From Bacteroidales bacterium (GTDB lineage: Bacteria; Bacteroidota; Bacteroidia; Bacteroidales; UBA932): a DNA stretch of 64,000 bases. The stretch covers positions 115,017 to 179,016 of the forward strand of contig JAKSJN010000005.1 in the NCBI GenBank assembly GCA_024402135.1, given 5' to 3'. A model generated the notes under the pieces. It searched no databases. It had not been told where the DNA came from and worked only from the letters and a program-made list of their open reading frames with translations. Below, piece after piece: positions 26,499 to 34,180 of this stretch (positions within the stretch are counted from its first letter, which is position 1; every line of letters begins with the position of its first letter). A program made the position numbers and the translations under genes.

Positions 26499-26840
26499 AT
26501 GATTATTCTCAAAGATAAACTCACTGTACAGCAATTGTCTGATATGGCAGCGGAGATATATGGCGATATGATCAAAGCTGTGGTGGATGTACGAGAAGGC
26601 ATTCTCGCCATAGATGCCGATCTCCATTCTGACCTTGAGAGAATGCTTTTAGAGAATGGATCAAGGCAGGAGGACTTATGGGGATTCAACATATATCCTG
26701 AGGTGGAAGGAGATGATTTCATAGAGTTCGACTCACTTATCAATATCCGACCTCGACAGAACAACCACAGCAGAGGTGTAGAAGACGAGTCGATTCAATT
26801 GAGAATAAGAGAAATCGTGGACAACTTCGTGATAAGATAA
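26499..26840 (+). CDS. DUF5674-family protein
   Basis: A 113-residue protein matching the DUF5674 pattern: an N-terminal KLTVQQLSDMAAEIYG helix, the strand-turn KAVVDVREGILAIDADLHSDLE, GSRQEDLWGFNIYPE, FIEFDSLINIRPRQNNHSRGVED and a C-terminal helix. The function of the family is not known. It is the first of a pair: its TAA stop shares a base with the ATG of the next gene (TAATG), the usual sign of translational coupling. Small coupled pairs with a stable two-gene layout invite comparison with toxin-antitoxin systems, but no toxin motif is visible. Confidence 0.75.
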   Translation: MIILKDKLTVQQLSDMAAEIYGDMIKAVVDVREGILAIDADLHSDLERMLLENGSRQEDLWGFNIYPEVEGDDFIEFDSLINIRPRQNNHSRGVEDESIQLRIREIVDNFVIR

Positions 26841-27169
26841 TGGAAGGAATCGATCTTGAACGCTGGCGGGCTCTGCCTCTGATAGAGCAGATGGCCAATA
26901 TCGGCAGCGAGGTGGGAAGAACCAGAAAATGGACTGAAAAAGGTAACCAACGCATGGCAGAAAGCGCGTTCCTGCGTGCTCTGGATCTTATCGATGCCAC
27001 TATCCAGACTGGACGATATGGCCTGAACTCCAGAGGCGCCCTTCTTAAGGAGATTTTACGTGCTAGAGATCTTTTTACGGAGTCGTACATCTCATCGGAT
27101 TGCCAGACTCTCTCTTATCTGGACAAGTATTTTGGACAATTCGCCCTTGCAGTCAGACGCAATAAATAA
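26840..27169 (+). CDS. conserved partner of DUF5674 protein, helical
   Basis: A 109-residue, mostly alpha-helical protein (LERWRALPLIEQMANIGSEVGRTRKW, ALDLIDATIQTGR, SYLDKYFGQFALAVRRNK). Proteins of this look commonly accompany DUF5674 genes, from my memory of such neighbourhoods. No catalytic residues stand out. The start codon overlaps the upstream stop. The last 28 codons and the following hairpin are duplicated 1.96 kb downstream at 29022-29168. Confidence 0.65.
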   Translation: MEGIDLERWRALPLIEQMANIGSEVGRTRKWTEKGNQRMAESAFLRALDLIDATIQTGRYGLNSRGALLKEILRARDLFTESYISSDCQTLSYLDKYFGQFALAVRRNK

Positions 27170-27208
27170 AAAATCAGGAGGAAAGCGAAAACTTTCCTCC
27201 TGATTGAT
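27062..27208. repeat. direct repeat copy A (3-prime end of helical gene plus hairpin)
   Basis: About 147 bp here recur at 29022-29168 in the same orientation with high identity. The shared part starts in the coding region, includes the last 28 codons and ends after the hairpin. The two copies bracket the ATPase gene and its promoter. Confidence 0.85.
27173..27204 (-). terminator. terminator of the ATPase gene (bidirectional hairpin)
   Basis: ATCAGGAGGAAAG and CTTTCCTCCTGAT form a perfect 13-bp stem around CGAAAA. Read on the minus strand it is followed by TTTTTTATTTATT, a standard intrinsic terminator for the ATPase gene. It can also end the DUF5674 transcript from the other side. Confidence 0.7.
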
Positions 27209-27240
27209 CTCTGATAGGATATAACTTGTGAAGATGGCAT

Positions 27241-28668
27241 TCAGGCAAACAAGTCATCAAGTAGAACTTGGGACTGAACGCTGTTGCTGTACATGTTCCT
27301 TTTTACTCCGTAGGTTGTAATCATTGTCAGGTGCAGTGCCTTGCGGGTCCCTGTCTCTTCTTTGAATACCTGTATTTTGTTGCGAAGGCTCTGGTCATAT
27401 TCTTTGTCGATGGTGAACTCGTTGATGGAGAACTTCATCTCGCAGATGTTGATGACTCTGTCTCTTCTGTCAATGAGCAGGTCTATCTGTGCCCCTCGCT
27501 TGTTATCGCCCTCTCCTTTGCTGAACCATGCGGAACATTCGCACTGTACGGCAGATATGCCGATGCTTTTGCGAATCTGATCCAGATGGTGCAGACAGAG
27601 CTGTTCAAAGGTGTAGCCGGCCCAACTTCGGCGCAATGGCAGATCGACACTGTTTGACCAGAAATGCTCATCCCGACCGTAGTTTTCCTTTATGTAGGTG
27701 AAGTAAAACATGGTGTAGAAATCGGCGAGCTGGTAGATTGTGTCGCGCTTTTTATTCCCGAAATAATTGTATGGACGTATGAACTCGTTGTCGACAAGGT
27801 TCTTTATAATCTTTCCGAAAGCACCGTTGTCTGAAATGCCGATCTCCTTGACAATCTCCTTTCTGGTCATGCCCATCCGCTTCTTTGACAGTGCTTCTAC
27901 GACTGCAATATATGTGTCGGCATTTTTGAATAGAGTATTGTAAAGGTGGTCGAATTCATCCCACAACAGTCCCTTATCCTTGAAAAATATCATGTCGATA
28001 TTCTGGGCAAGGGTCCAGCGGGGGGTCATCTGCTTCAGGTAGAAAGGAATGCCACCCATGATCATGTAGCACTCCGCAATGTCATATCGGGTAAGCTCGA
28101 AACCTCTGGATATGAGGTACAACTCTGTCTCCTTGAGGGTGAATGGTCGGATGAATATCCTTGTGGCCGATCTATTGAATAACCCTCCCTGATCTCCAAG
28201 GAGTTTGTCCGTCATCCATGATGTAGCACTTCCGCAGGCAATAAGGACGATGTTTCCTTCTGCAGATGCCCAGCCGTTCCAGAATGCCTCCAGAGCCGAA
28301 ACGAAATCTGAATTCTCGGTATCGAGCCACGGCATCTCGTCAATAAAAACGACCTTTCTTTCAGTTTTGATGGAACGGAGATATGCTTTAAGCATGTCAA
28401 ATGCTTTATACCAGTTTTCCAGAACGGACACAGCACTGCCTGTATAATCTTCTATAGATGCGGCAAAACGTTCCAGCTGTATCCCTGTGCCTTTATTGAA
28501 GACACCGGTATGTTTGAAAGCATAGGTATTATCAAAGTACTGGTTTATCAGGTATGTTTTTCCGACACGCCTTCTGCCGTATACGATAACCAGTTCAGAC
28601 TCGTTTGACTTCATTACGTCATCGAGCAGATTCCATTCGTATTGCCTTCCAATCAGTTTCTGTTCCAT
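27241..28668 (-). CDS. archaeal-type AAA ATPase with DUF234-like C-terminal domain
   Basis: A 475-residue ATPase. It has Walker A GRRRVGKT at residues 31-38, Walker B KVVFIDEMPWLD near 107-118 and the sensor region LIACGSATSWM. The middle carries a winged-helix-like segment (MTRKEIVKEIGISDNGAFGKII), and the C terminus contains a nuclease-like DUF234 region (GAQIDLLIDRRDRVINICEMKFS, with D..ExK-type spacing). The family is common on mobile and defence islands in Bacteroidales; its function is not settled. MEQKLIGR at 28668 is chosen; ATG 28677 is possible. It is flanked by direct repeats, which suggests it arrived or was duplicated as a unit. Confidence 0.85.
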   Translation of the reverse strand: MEQKLIGRQYEWNLLDDVMKSNESELVIVYGRRRVGKTYLINQYFDNTYAFKHTGVFNKGTGIQLERFAASIEDYTGSAVSVLENWYKAFDMLKAYLRSIKTERKVVFIDEMPWLDTENSDFVSALEAFWNGWASAEGNIVLIACGSATSWMTDKLLGDQGGLFNRSATRIFIRPFTLKETELYLISRGFELTRYDIAECYMIMGGIPFYLKQMTPRWTLAQNIDMIFFKDKGLLWDEFDHLYNTLFKNADTYIAVVEALSKKRMGMTRKEIVKEIGISDNGAFGKIIKNLVDNEFIRPYNYFGNKKRDTIYQLADFYTMFYFTYIKENYGRDEHFWSNSVDLPLRRSWAGYTFEQLCLHHLDQIRKSIGISAVQCECSAWFSKGEGDNKRGAQIDLLIDRRDRVINICEMKFSINEFTIDKEYDQSLRNKIQVFKEETGTRKALHLTMITTYGVKRNMYSNSVQSQVLLDDLFA

Positions 28669-28690
28669 CACAATCATGTTTCTAGTGGAA

Positions 28691-28698
28691 CAAAGATA
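28691..28698 (-). promoter_or_regulatory. -7 box (TATCTTTG) of the ATPase gene
   Basis: On the minus strand TATCTTTG matches TAnnTTTG and lies about 22-30 bp upstream of the ATPase start. No -33 TTTG is present at the expected distance. Instead the first of two inverted repeats begins 21 bp further up, as expected for an activator-dependent or controlled promoter. Confidence 0.5.
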
Positions 28699-28718
28699 CT
28701 GAATTTTCTTTTCCCGTT

Positions 28719-28805
28719 GTCATTATCTATATATTTTATGCGACATAATGACGAAAATCACGCTGAAATTTGTCATTATCTCGGTATTTTGTGGGACATA
28801 ATGAC
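28719..28805. repeat. two equally built inverted repeats upstream of the ATPase promoter
   Basis: GTCATTAT-N18-ATAATGAC occurs at 28719-28752 and again at 28772-28805, both 34 bp long and exactly 53 bp apart, about five helical turns. The inner parts are also similar (ATTTTATGCGAC and ATTTTGTGGGAC). The design suggests two operator sites on the same face of the helix. Confidence 0.7.
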
Positions 28806-28878
28806 AAAAATGGAAGGAATTCAGTAATGGTTAAAGAACTATTTAGGAGGCTTTTCAAGTTTTGTTAGGTTACAAAAA

Positions 28879-28920
28879 ACAGAGCACCTATCCAATTAAG
28901 AATAAATGCTCTGTATAGTT
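28879..28920 (+). terminator. hairpin in the ATPase upstream region
   Basis: ACAGAGCA (28879-28886) and TGCTCTGT (28907-28914) form a perfect 8-bp stem followed by ATAGTTTTTA. It is terminator-like, but no gene ends just before it. Confidence 0.35.
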
Positions 28921-29021
28921 TTTATCGAACGTATGTGAGGCGCTTATCTCTCACTGTCGATGCATATCACAGGTTCAAATATACAACATTGTTTTTAAAT
29001 GGCAAATTTATCTATCTGCAT

Positions 29022-29168
29022 GTAGTAGATCTATTGCTGAGTCATGCATCTCATCTGATTGCCAGACTCTCTCTTGTCTGGACAAATATTTTGGACAATT
29101 CGCTCTTGCAGTCAGGTGAAATAAATAAAAAATCAGGAGGAAAGCATTCGTTTTCCTCCTGATTGATT
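29022..29168 (+). pseudogene. direct repeat copy B: gene fragment of the DUF5674 partner
   Basis: In the same frame as the intact gene this copy reads ESCISSDCQTLSCLDKYFGQ and then FALAVR before a TGA, two codons earlier than the original stop. The hairpin follows again (ATCAGGAGGAAA/TTTCCTCCTGAT, 29132-29163). The first 80 codons are missing. The changes are few and mostly single-base, so the duplication is fairly recent or under gene conversion. Confidence 0.75.
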
Positions 29169-29170
29169 TT

Positions 29171-29289
29171 ATCTCGCGAAGCGAATCCGCATCAGCGGAT
29201 CGGCCGTGCCGTGTATTTGTGAGTTTACGAACAAATACGGAAAGGCGAAAAGGCCGTGGGGGTTGCAGGGGGAGTGTCTCCCCCTTATT
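29171..29289. terminator. block of GC-rich hairpins before the lyase gene end
   Basis: Successive stems are present: ATCCGC/GCGGAT, CCGTGTATTTGT/ACAAATACGG, and GGGGGAG-TGT-CTCCCCC at 29268-29284 followed by TTATTTT. They lie just after the lyase stop codon. The last one is a good intrinsic terminator on the plus strand and closes the AT-rich island on its right side. Confidence 0.55.
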
Positions 29290-30738
29290 TTACAAACTGT
29301 CGCCGAAGTCTTCCTTGAACTTCTCGACGAGCTTCTCCTGCCAGTTGCCGATTTCCTTCATGCGGCCGAAGAAGAAGCGGAGAACCTCAGGCTCCTCTGT
29401 CCACTCGAGACCGCCGATGAGGTTTCTGTTGTCCCAGAGCCACTTTACGCGGTCAGCGACATACTTGATCTGTGAGAGGGTGAATACACGGCGAGGGCAA
29501 GCGAGACGCTGGAGCTCAAGCTCTGCATAGCGCTCAGTTCCGTCCGGCTCGCGCTGCTCTGAAACTGTACCACGCTCCATACCGCGGATACCTGAGATGA
29601 TGTAGAGTGCTGTACCTACAGCTGCTGCTGGATACTGGTTGTGCGGCATGTCAGGAACGAAAGCACCTGCGTTGAGGTGGCAGCCGAGACCGCCTGCAGG
29701 GAGGATTACAGGAACGCCATAGTCAGCAAGTTCCTTTGCGAGAGCCTCGATGAACATAGGTCCCTGGCTGATATAATCCATATCCATAGACTCGTAGAGA
29801 CCCTGTGCCATAGCCTCCATGGTACGTACGTCGATACCGCCATAGGTGAGGAAGCCCTCGTAGAGAGGAATGAATGGCTGGAGCATCTTGGTCCACTTAG
29901 GATCCTTAGAGCAGATGATACCACCCTTAGAGAAGCTGAGCTTACGTGCAGAGAAGTAGATGAGATCGAAGTGATCGGCAAGGAGATGATAGATGTCCTT
30001 GACCTCCATATACTTGCAGCGGGCCTCACGGGTCTTCATGAAGTAGATGTTGTCTTGGAGAAGGGATGCGTCAAGAACTGAGAGACATCCTGTCTCGTGG
30101 CAGATATCGGTAACTGCAAGCATGTTCTCGAGTGAAACAGGCTGACCGCCGATGAGGTTGGTACCAGCCTCGACACGTACGTATGCCACATTCTCGGAAC
30201 CGATCTCGGCGATTCTCTTTCTGAGGAGATCGAGATCGTAGTCACCCTTGAAAGGATCGTCGCTCTGAGGGATGAGACCCTTAGGCTGTACGAGCTCCTC
30301 GACAGTAGAACCTACACGTGTAGCGTGAGCCTTTGTGGTAGTGAAGTGGAAGTTCATGAGAGCGACCTTGCCTGGACCGCAGAATGCCTCAGCGAGGATA
30401 TTCTCACAAGCACGTCCCTGATGGGTAGGAAGCACGTTTCTGCATCCGAAGAGCTCATCCACTGCGTCAACTACGCGGTTGAAAGTCTCACATCCTGCGT
30501 ATGCATCATCAGCCTTCATCATTGCAGCGAACTGCAGATCGGACATGGCGTTTACACCTGAATCGGTGAGCATATCGAGGAATACGTCCTTGTTCTGGAG
30601 AAGGAAGGTGTTGTTTCCGGCCTCCTGCATCTTTCTGAGACGCTCGTCAACAGGAAGGAGGTTGAGCTTCTGTACCATGCGGACCTTGTGCATCTCGAGA
30701 GGCACCTGGTTCTCGCTCTTGTAGAATTTTACTGCCAT
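29290..30738 (-). CDS. tryptophanase/tyrosine phenol-lyase family PLP enzyme
   Basis: A 482-residue cytoplasmic PLP-dependent beta-eliminating lyase. TDSGVNAMSDLQ (about 58-69), LPTHQGRACEN (about 103-113) and HFTTTKAHA are family signatures. The PLP lysine is K266 in SARKLSFSKGG, at the place of the SxKK lysine of tryptophanase. The residue after it is Leu rather than the usual Asp, and the N-terminal 35 residues differ from classical TnaA. The enzyme therefore removes an aromatic or other beta substituent from an amino acid, giving pyruvate and ammonia, but tryptophan as substrate is not assured. It is divergent from an AraC-type regulator that probably controls it. Confidence 0.82.
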   Translation of the reverse strand: MAVKFYKSENQVPLEMHKVRMVQKLNLLPVDERLRKMQEAGNNTFLLQNKDVFLDMLTDSGVNAMSDLQFAAMMKADDAYAGCETFNRVVDAVDELFGCRNVLPTHQGRACENILAEAFCGPGKVALMNFHFTTTKAHATRVGSTVEELVQPKGLIPQSDDPFKGDYDLDLLRKRIAEIGSENVAYVRVEAGTNLIGGQPVSLENMLAVTDICHETGCLSVLDASLLQDNIYFMKTREARCKYMEVKDIYHLLADHFDLIYFSARKLSFSKGGIICSKDPKWTKMLQPFIPLYEGFLTYGGIDVRTMEAMAQGLYESMDMDYISQGPMFIEALAKELADYGVPVILPAGGLGCHLNAGAFVPDMPHNQYPAAAVGTALYIISGIRGMERGTVSEQREPDGTERYAELELQRLACPRRVFTLSQIKYVADRVKWLWDNRNLIGGLEWTEEPEVLRFFFGRMKEIGNWQEKLVEKFKEDFGDSL

Positions 30739-30795
30739 TGTGTAGTATTGGTTATTGGTTTAGTGTAATTATTGTGCTCTTCTTGAGTAGCCTCA

Positions 30796-30803
30796 CAAAG
30801 TTA
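30796..30803 (-). promoter_or_regulatory. -7 box (TAACTTTG) of the lyase gene
   Basis: The minus strand reads TAACTTTG, a perfect TAnnTTTG, 58 bp upstream of the ATG at 30738. The predicted leader is about 50 nt. The repeats at 30846-30950 lie directly upstream, in the position of activator sites. Confidence 0.5.
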
Positions 30804-30845
30804 CTCTTATGTGGAACTCGATGCCTACCGCCATCAGCCTTTTTT

Positions 30846-30950
30846 CTACCAAAATTGATGATAGGGTCATTTTAATACCCAAATCATCTACCAAAATCAA
30901 CGATAATTAAAGATTTTAATTATTTTTGTACCATAATCAACTACCAAAAT
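30846..30950. promoter_or_regulatory. repeated TACCAAAAT sites between lyase and AraC genes
   Basis: CTACCAAAAT followed by YRAYGATA occurs at about 30847 (CTACCAAAATTGATGATA) and 30890 (CTACCAAAATCAACGATA). Further versions are TACCATAATCAA at about 30930 and CTACCAAAATGAG at about 30941. Four similar direct repeats in a divergent intergenic region next to an AraC gene are good candidates for its binding sites. A TATTTTTG (-7 box) at 30921-30928 serves the AraC gene. Confidence 0.6.
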
Positions 30951-31842
30951 GAGTTTCAACGTAGTCAGTAACCTGGACCGCTTCAACGCCTTTTTCAGCC
31001 AGCCGACACTTCATCCAATGGTCGGAATAGGAGACCTCTCGAAAGCGGACAAATCCATATTCGAACCGACGGATTTCACCTCATATTGCGTCATTCTCAT
31101 GAATTCCAATTGCGGCGAGATGGTCAAGTCTGGCAGGTCAATCCAGTACAGGCAAGGTACAATGGTGACAGTGCGTCCCGGCGACATCATATCCATGAAA
31201 CTCGCCCCGGATGCCCACCCTGCGGGCATGATGCTTCTGTTCCGTCCGGAAATGATTGAGAATACAGGCCTCGGACGCGACTTCTACATGTTCAATTTCT
31301 TCGACTACGACGTGGGGGAGGCCCTCGAACTTACGGACAGGGAACACGAAGTCATGATGAACTGCTTCGCCAATATCCAGGCTGAACTTGATGCCAAGAA
31401 TGATGAGCTGACGGGTCACATGCTCCGTCTTGGCATAGGCCAGATGCTCAGCTATTGCAAGCGCTTTTACGAGAGACAGTTCGATACCCGCAAGTTCCAT
31501 AATTCAGACATGATGGTTAAACTGGACGCCATGCTTGACTCATATCTTGCGGGGGAGGGCGGCCTGATGGAATCCTTGGGATACCCGACAGTTGCATGGT
31601 GCGCATCCCAGTTCCATCTTACGCCCAATTATTTCGGCAACATGGTGCGCCGCCAGGCCCATGTCTCGGCCCAGGAATACATCCAGAACAAGATGGTTGA
31701 AAGGGCAAAGGAGCTGCTGGCCGATCCGGCCCTGTCGATCGACGACATAGCTTTCAGGCTGGGCTTCACCTATCCGAATCATTTCACCCGCATGTTCCGG
31801 AAAAAGACAGGTCTCGCCCCTTCTGCATATAGAAAAAGATAA
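30949..31842 (+). CDS. AraC-family transcriptional regulator
   Basis: A 297-residue regulator. The N-terminal 190 residues form a cupin-like ligand domain (FTSYCVILMNSNCGEM, GTMVTVRPGDIISM). The C-terminal AraC domain has two helix-turn-helices: SLGYPTVAWCASQFHLTPNYF near 205-225 and LSIDDIAFRLGFTYPNHFTRMFRKKTG near 263-290. The ATG is preceded by a leader of about 15-20 nt from the -7 box at 30921. It lies back to back with the lyase gene, with repeated sites in between, so it probably senses an amino acid or its product and controls that gene. Confidence 0.88.
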   Translation: MSFNVVSNLDRFNAFFSQPTLHPMVGIGDLSKADKSIFEPTDFTSYCVILMNSNCGEMVKSGRSIQYRQGTMVTVRPGDIISMKLAPDAHPAGMMLLFRPEMIENTGLGRDFYMFNFFDYDVGEALELTDREHEVMMNCFANIQAELDAKNDELTGHMLRLGIGQMLSYCKRFYERQFDTRKFHNSDMMVKLDAMLDSYLAGEGGLMESLGYPTVAWCASQFHLTPNYFGNMVRRQAHVSAQEYIQNKMVERAKELLADPALSIDDIAFRLGFTYPNHFTRMFRKKTGLAPSAYRKR

Positions 31843-31868
31843 AGTCGACCCTCATAAAGGCCGACTTT
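31841..31868 (+). terminator. hairpin at the end of the AraC gene
   Basis: AAAGTCG (31841-31847) overlaps the stop codon region and pairs with CGACTTT (31862-31868). The tail AATATTAC is only weakly T-rich. Confidence 0.45.
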
Positions 31869-31884
31869 AATATTACTGTTCATT

Positions 31885-32000
31885 CCTATACTATGACATC
31901 AATCAAACCATGGCCGCCCATGGCCATGTGAATGGGTGTCACGAACGAAGTGAGTGACGGGACGGAGCGAAGCGGAGGTTTGAGGATGTCATAGTATAGG
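31885..32000. repeat. long-armed intergenic hairpin element
   Basis: CCTATACTATGACATC (31885-31900) pairs perfectly with GATGTCATAGTATAGG (31985-32000). The pairing continues inward as TCAAACC/GGTTTGA with small bulges, about 23 bp per arm. The interior has GAACGAAGTGAGTGACGG. A second element of the same design lies at 49464-49585. It sits between convergent genes and could be a small MITE or a terminator cassette. Confidence 0.6.
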
Positions 32001-32005
32001 AAATA

Positions 32006-32740
32006 CTACTTTACTGGATAGGAGAGTTTGGAATAGATCGAATCGCGCTGAGGCTCGACCTGGAATCTTTTGAAAAGTTCAGGAACTGTCACGAAGGTGT
32101 AACCCTGCTCCTTGAACTCAGGAATGATGGTCTTGAGCATCTCGACAGTATTGTAGTTCTCGCCGAAGTCATGGAGAAGGAAGATAACACCGTCGTCCAC
32201 GATGCGGCGCATGCCTTCGATACGCTGCTCGGTAGTAACCCTGCCTTCCCAGTCCATGCAGTTGAGACCGTTGATGAAGGTAAGGTCGACAAGGTCGTGA
32301 AGGCGCTGGTCGTGGTTGATGAACGGCGGACGGAAGAACTCCGGACGCTTGCCGATCACATTTTCGATGGCAGCGGAGGTCTTCTCGATCTCGTCAAGAA
32401 TCTCCTCGTCGCTGAGACGGGTCATCTGCTTGTGGGTGAAGGAATGGTTCTCGATGTCGCAGCCGAGAGACACAGCCCTCTTGATGTACTGCTCACGCTC
32501 CGGAACAATCTTCTCGCCCCAGAGGAAGAAAGAAGCCGGGATGTCATACTCTTCGAGAAGGTCGAGAATGAGCGGGGTGGTTGTTGGCTCGGGACCGTCA
32601 TCGAAGCTGAGAGCGATGTATTTTCCAGGGACCTCCGGAGCCTCCTCCTTCGAACCCTTGATCATCTTGCCGATGCCATAGCCGACAGCAAAGCATCCTG
32701 CAATAAGAACGGCCGGAATGATGATTGATCTGGATTTCAT
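32006..32740 (-). CDS. membrane-anchored NodB-type polysaccharide deacetylase
   Basis: A 244-residue protein with an N-terminal anchor helix (about 6-24) and a NodB/CE4 domain. The motifs are FDDGPEP (catalytic base and metal Asp), ENHSFTH (metal His pair), FRPPF and the late LLHDFGENY. The family removes acetyl or other groups from peptidoglycan, chitin-like or other polysaccharides; here the domain would face the periplasm. It begins 5 bp after the stop of the M64 gene and is cotranscribed with it. Confidence 0.87.
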   Translation of the reverse strand: MKSRSIIIPAVLIAGCFAVGYGIGKMIKGSKEEAPEVPGKYIALSFDDGPEPTTTPLILDLLEEYDIPASFFLWGEKIVPEREQYIKRAVSLGCDIENHSFTHKQMTRLSDEEILDEIEKTSAAIENVIGKRPEFFRPPFINHDQRLHDLVDLTFINGLNCMDWEGRVTTEQRIEGMRRIVDDGVIFLLHDFGENYNTVEMLKTIIPEFKEQGYTFVTVPELFKRFQVEPQRDSIYSKLSYPVK

Positions 32741-32745
32741 GGCTA

Positions 32746-34074
32746 TTATTTTCTTCTAGGCCTTCCGGTGAGGAAATCGATGTATTCGCGGATGGACTTG
32801 TCGCATACAGGACAGAACTCGTCCTGGGTGTGCATCCAGTTCATCATGCAGTTCGGCATAGGACGGTAGATGCCCTTGTCGAGGTAGCCGCCGCCTTCGT
32901 ATGCACCGAGCTTCCACTCGCTCATCTGATGAACCTGGTCGCGGTCATAGTCCTTTGCGATAGGAGTAGGAACAGGGGTCTTCCTTTCAATCATGTCCTG
33001 CCACTTTGCCTTGCCGCCAGGAAGGATGGTGAGGTTTGCCTCCCAAGGCTCGACGTCAAGGTCATAGAGAGCGGTCTCGCTGCCGCCGACATATTCGTCA
33101 CCCAGGCCGAGGAGAAGGTGGCCGAACTCATGAGCATAAGTCTTGCGGACTGACTCTGGACGAGAGAAGATGTGGGCTGCGCTGATACCGTACCAGTTGT
33201 AGATGGCACCGCCGCCGTACTTCTGGCTGTTGGAGATGATGTAGATGTACTCGTATGGCGCGTTTCCTGCGATGTCGCGGAGGTTCTGCATATCCATGGT
33301 CATCTGGTAGCGCTCGGAATCGAAGGTGTAGTACTGAACCTTGCAGGCGGTGTTTCTCCAGACATTCTCGCCAGGGATGCTGACGCCGGCATCCTGTGAT
33401 GGTGCCCATACAGCGCGGACGTTGAACCTGCCCTTGTTGTCGCCGTATGGTGCATAAGAGAACAGGTAGTCAGCGAACTTGTGGCAGTCCTCCTCGAAAA
33501 GTGCCTTGTCTGCCTCGGTGTAACCCTCAGGAATGAGGACGAGGTCCACGCAGTGGTCTGAATTGCCCTGGTATGCGATCTCCATGGTCTGGAGGCTTGG
33601 CTGAGACTTGCGGATGAAGTAGCTCTCAGGATCGATGTCATAGGTGTAGAGCTCATGGAAGACATTGCGTCTGTCGCGTGCCTCGATGACGAGCTTCACC
33701 TCCTTGCGAGGATATGGGAAAACGATGCTCTCTGGCATTGCCTTGCTGAAGATCTCAGCCTCGGGGATGGTACGCCATTCCTTCATGAGGTTGTCGTAGC
33801 CGCGTCTGTAGATGAGCTTGCCGCTAGCCTTGTCATAGAGGCTGAAACGGTAGTTGCCGTATCCGAAGTCGTCGATGAGGTTGGTCTTTGAACCGGCATA
33901 GTAAGGCTCCTCGATGATCTCGTCGAAGAAGAGATACTCGGTGGTGGCAGAGCCGGCATGATAGTAATCGAAACGCATGGTCTTGTTGTAGAACCAGGTG
34001 CCGAAGTCGTCGGCATAGATGTTTACGCATGCGAACAATGCGAGGACGCAGGTGAGAATCGTTTTTCTGTTCAT
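32746..34074 (-). CDS. M64-family secreted metallopeptidase
   Basis: A 442-residue protein with a Sec signal (about 1-21, cut after YA). The gluzincin motif is HEFGHLLLGLGDEY, with zinc ligands H315 and H319, catalytic E316 and the downstream GDEY acid. The N-terminal 150 residues form a beta-rich domain seen in Bacteroidota members of the IgA-peptidase M64 family. Substrate specificity is not known for this subgroup. The gene shares a symmetrical divergent promoter with the M49 peptidase gene, so the two exported peptidases are probably coregulated. Confidence 0.88.
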   Translation of the reverse strand: MNRKTILTCVLALFACVNIYADDFGTWFYNKTMRFDYYHAGSATTEYLFFDEIIEEPYYAGSKTNLIDDFGYGNYRFSLYDKASGKLIYRRGYDNLMKEWRTIPEAEIFSKAMPESIVFPYPRKEVKLVIEARDRRNVFHELYTYDIDPESYFIRKSQPSLQTMEIAYQGNSDHCVDLVLIPEGYTEADKALFEEDCHKFADYLFSYAPYGDNKGRFNVRAVWAPSQDAGVSIPGENVWRNTACKVQYYTFDSERYQMTMDMQNLRDIAGNAPYEYIYIISNSQKYGGGAIYNWYGISAAHIFSRPESVRKTYAHEFGHLLLGLGDEYVGGSETALYDLDVEPWEANLTILPGGKAKWQDMIERKTPVPTPIAKDYDRDQVHQMSEWKLGAYEGGGYLDKGIYRPMPNCMMNWMHTQDEFCPVCDKSIREYIDFLTGRPRRK

Positions 34075-34105
34075 GTCAATCGTTAGTTATGAGTGCCTTG
34101 TGGCG

Positions 34106-34139
34106 ATGCAAAGATAGTATTTTTGCGCTATCTTTGCAT
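34106..34139. promoter_or_regulatory. palindromic divergent promoter of the M64 and M49 genes
   Basis: ATGCAAAGATAG (34106-34117) and CTATCTTTGCAT (34128-34139) form a perfect 12-bp inverted repeat around a 10-bp centre. Each arm contains one -7 box, TATCTTTG, facing outward: plus strand 34129-34136, minus strand 34109-34116. A third TATTTTTG lies in the centre. The two genes therefore start from mirror-image promoters. Confidence 0.7.
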
Positions 34140-34180
34140 TTGGTCGTGCGCATGCGCGATACAAAAGAAGTACAGAAAGA

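Noticed and set aside
28719-28805. CRISPR-like repeat array
   Set aside because: Only two units, each with an internal palindrome and no unique spacers of CRISPR length; better explained as operator sites. No CRISPR array was found anywhere in the window.
28960-29000. tRNA-like phrase GGTTCAAAT near 28972
   Set aside because: The T-arm does not pair, and neither a D-arm, an anticodon stem nor an acceptor stem can be built around it.
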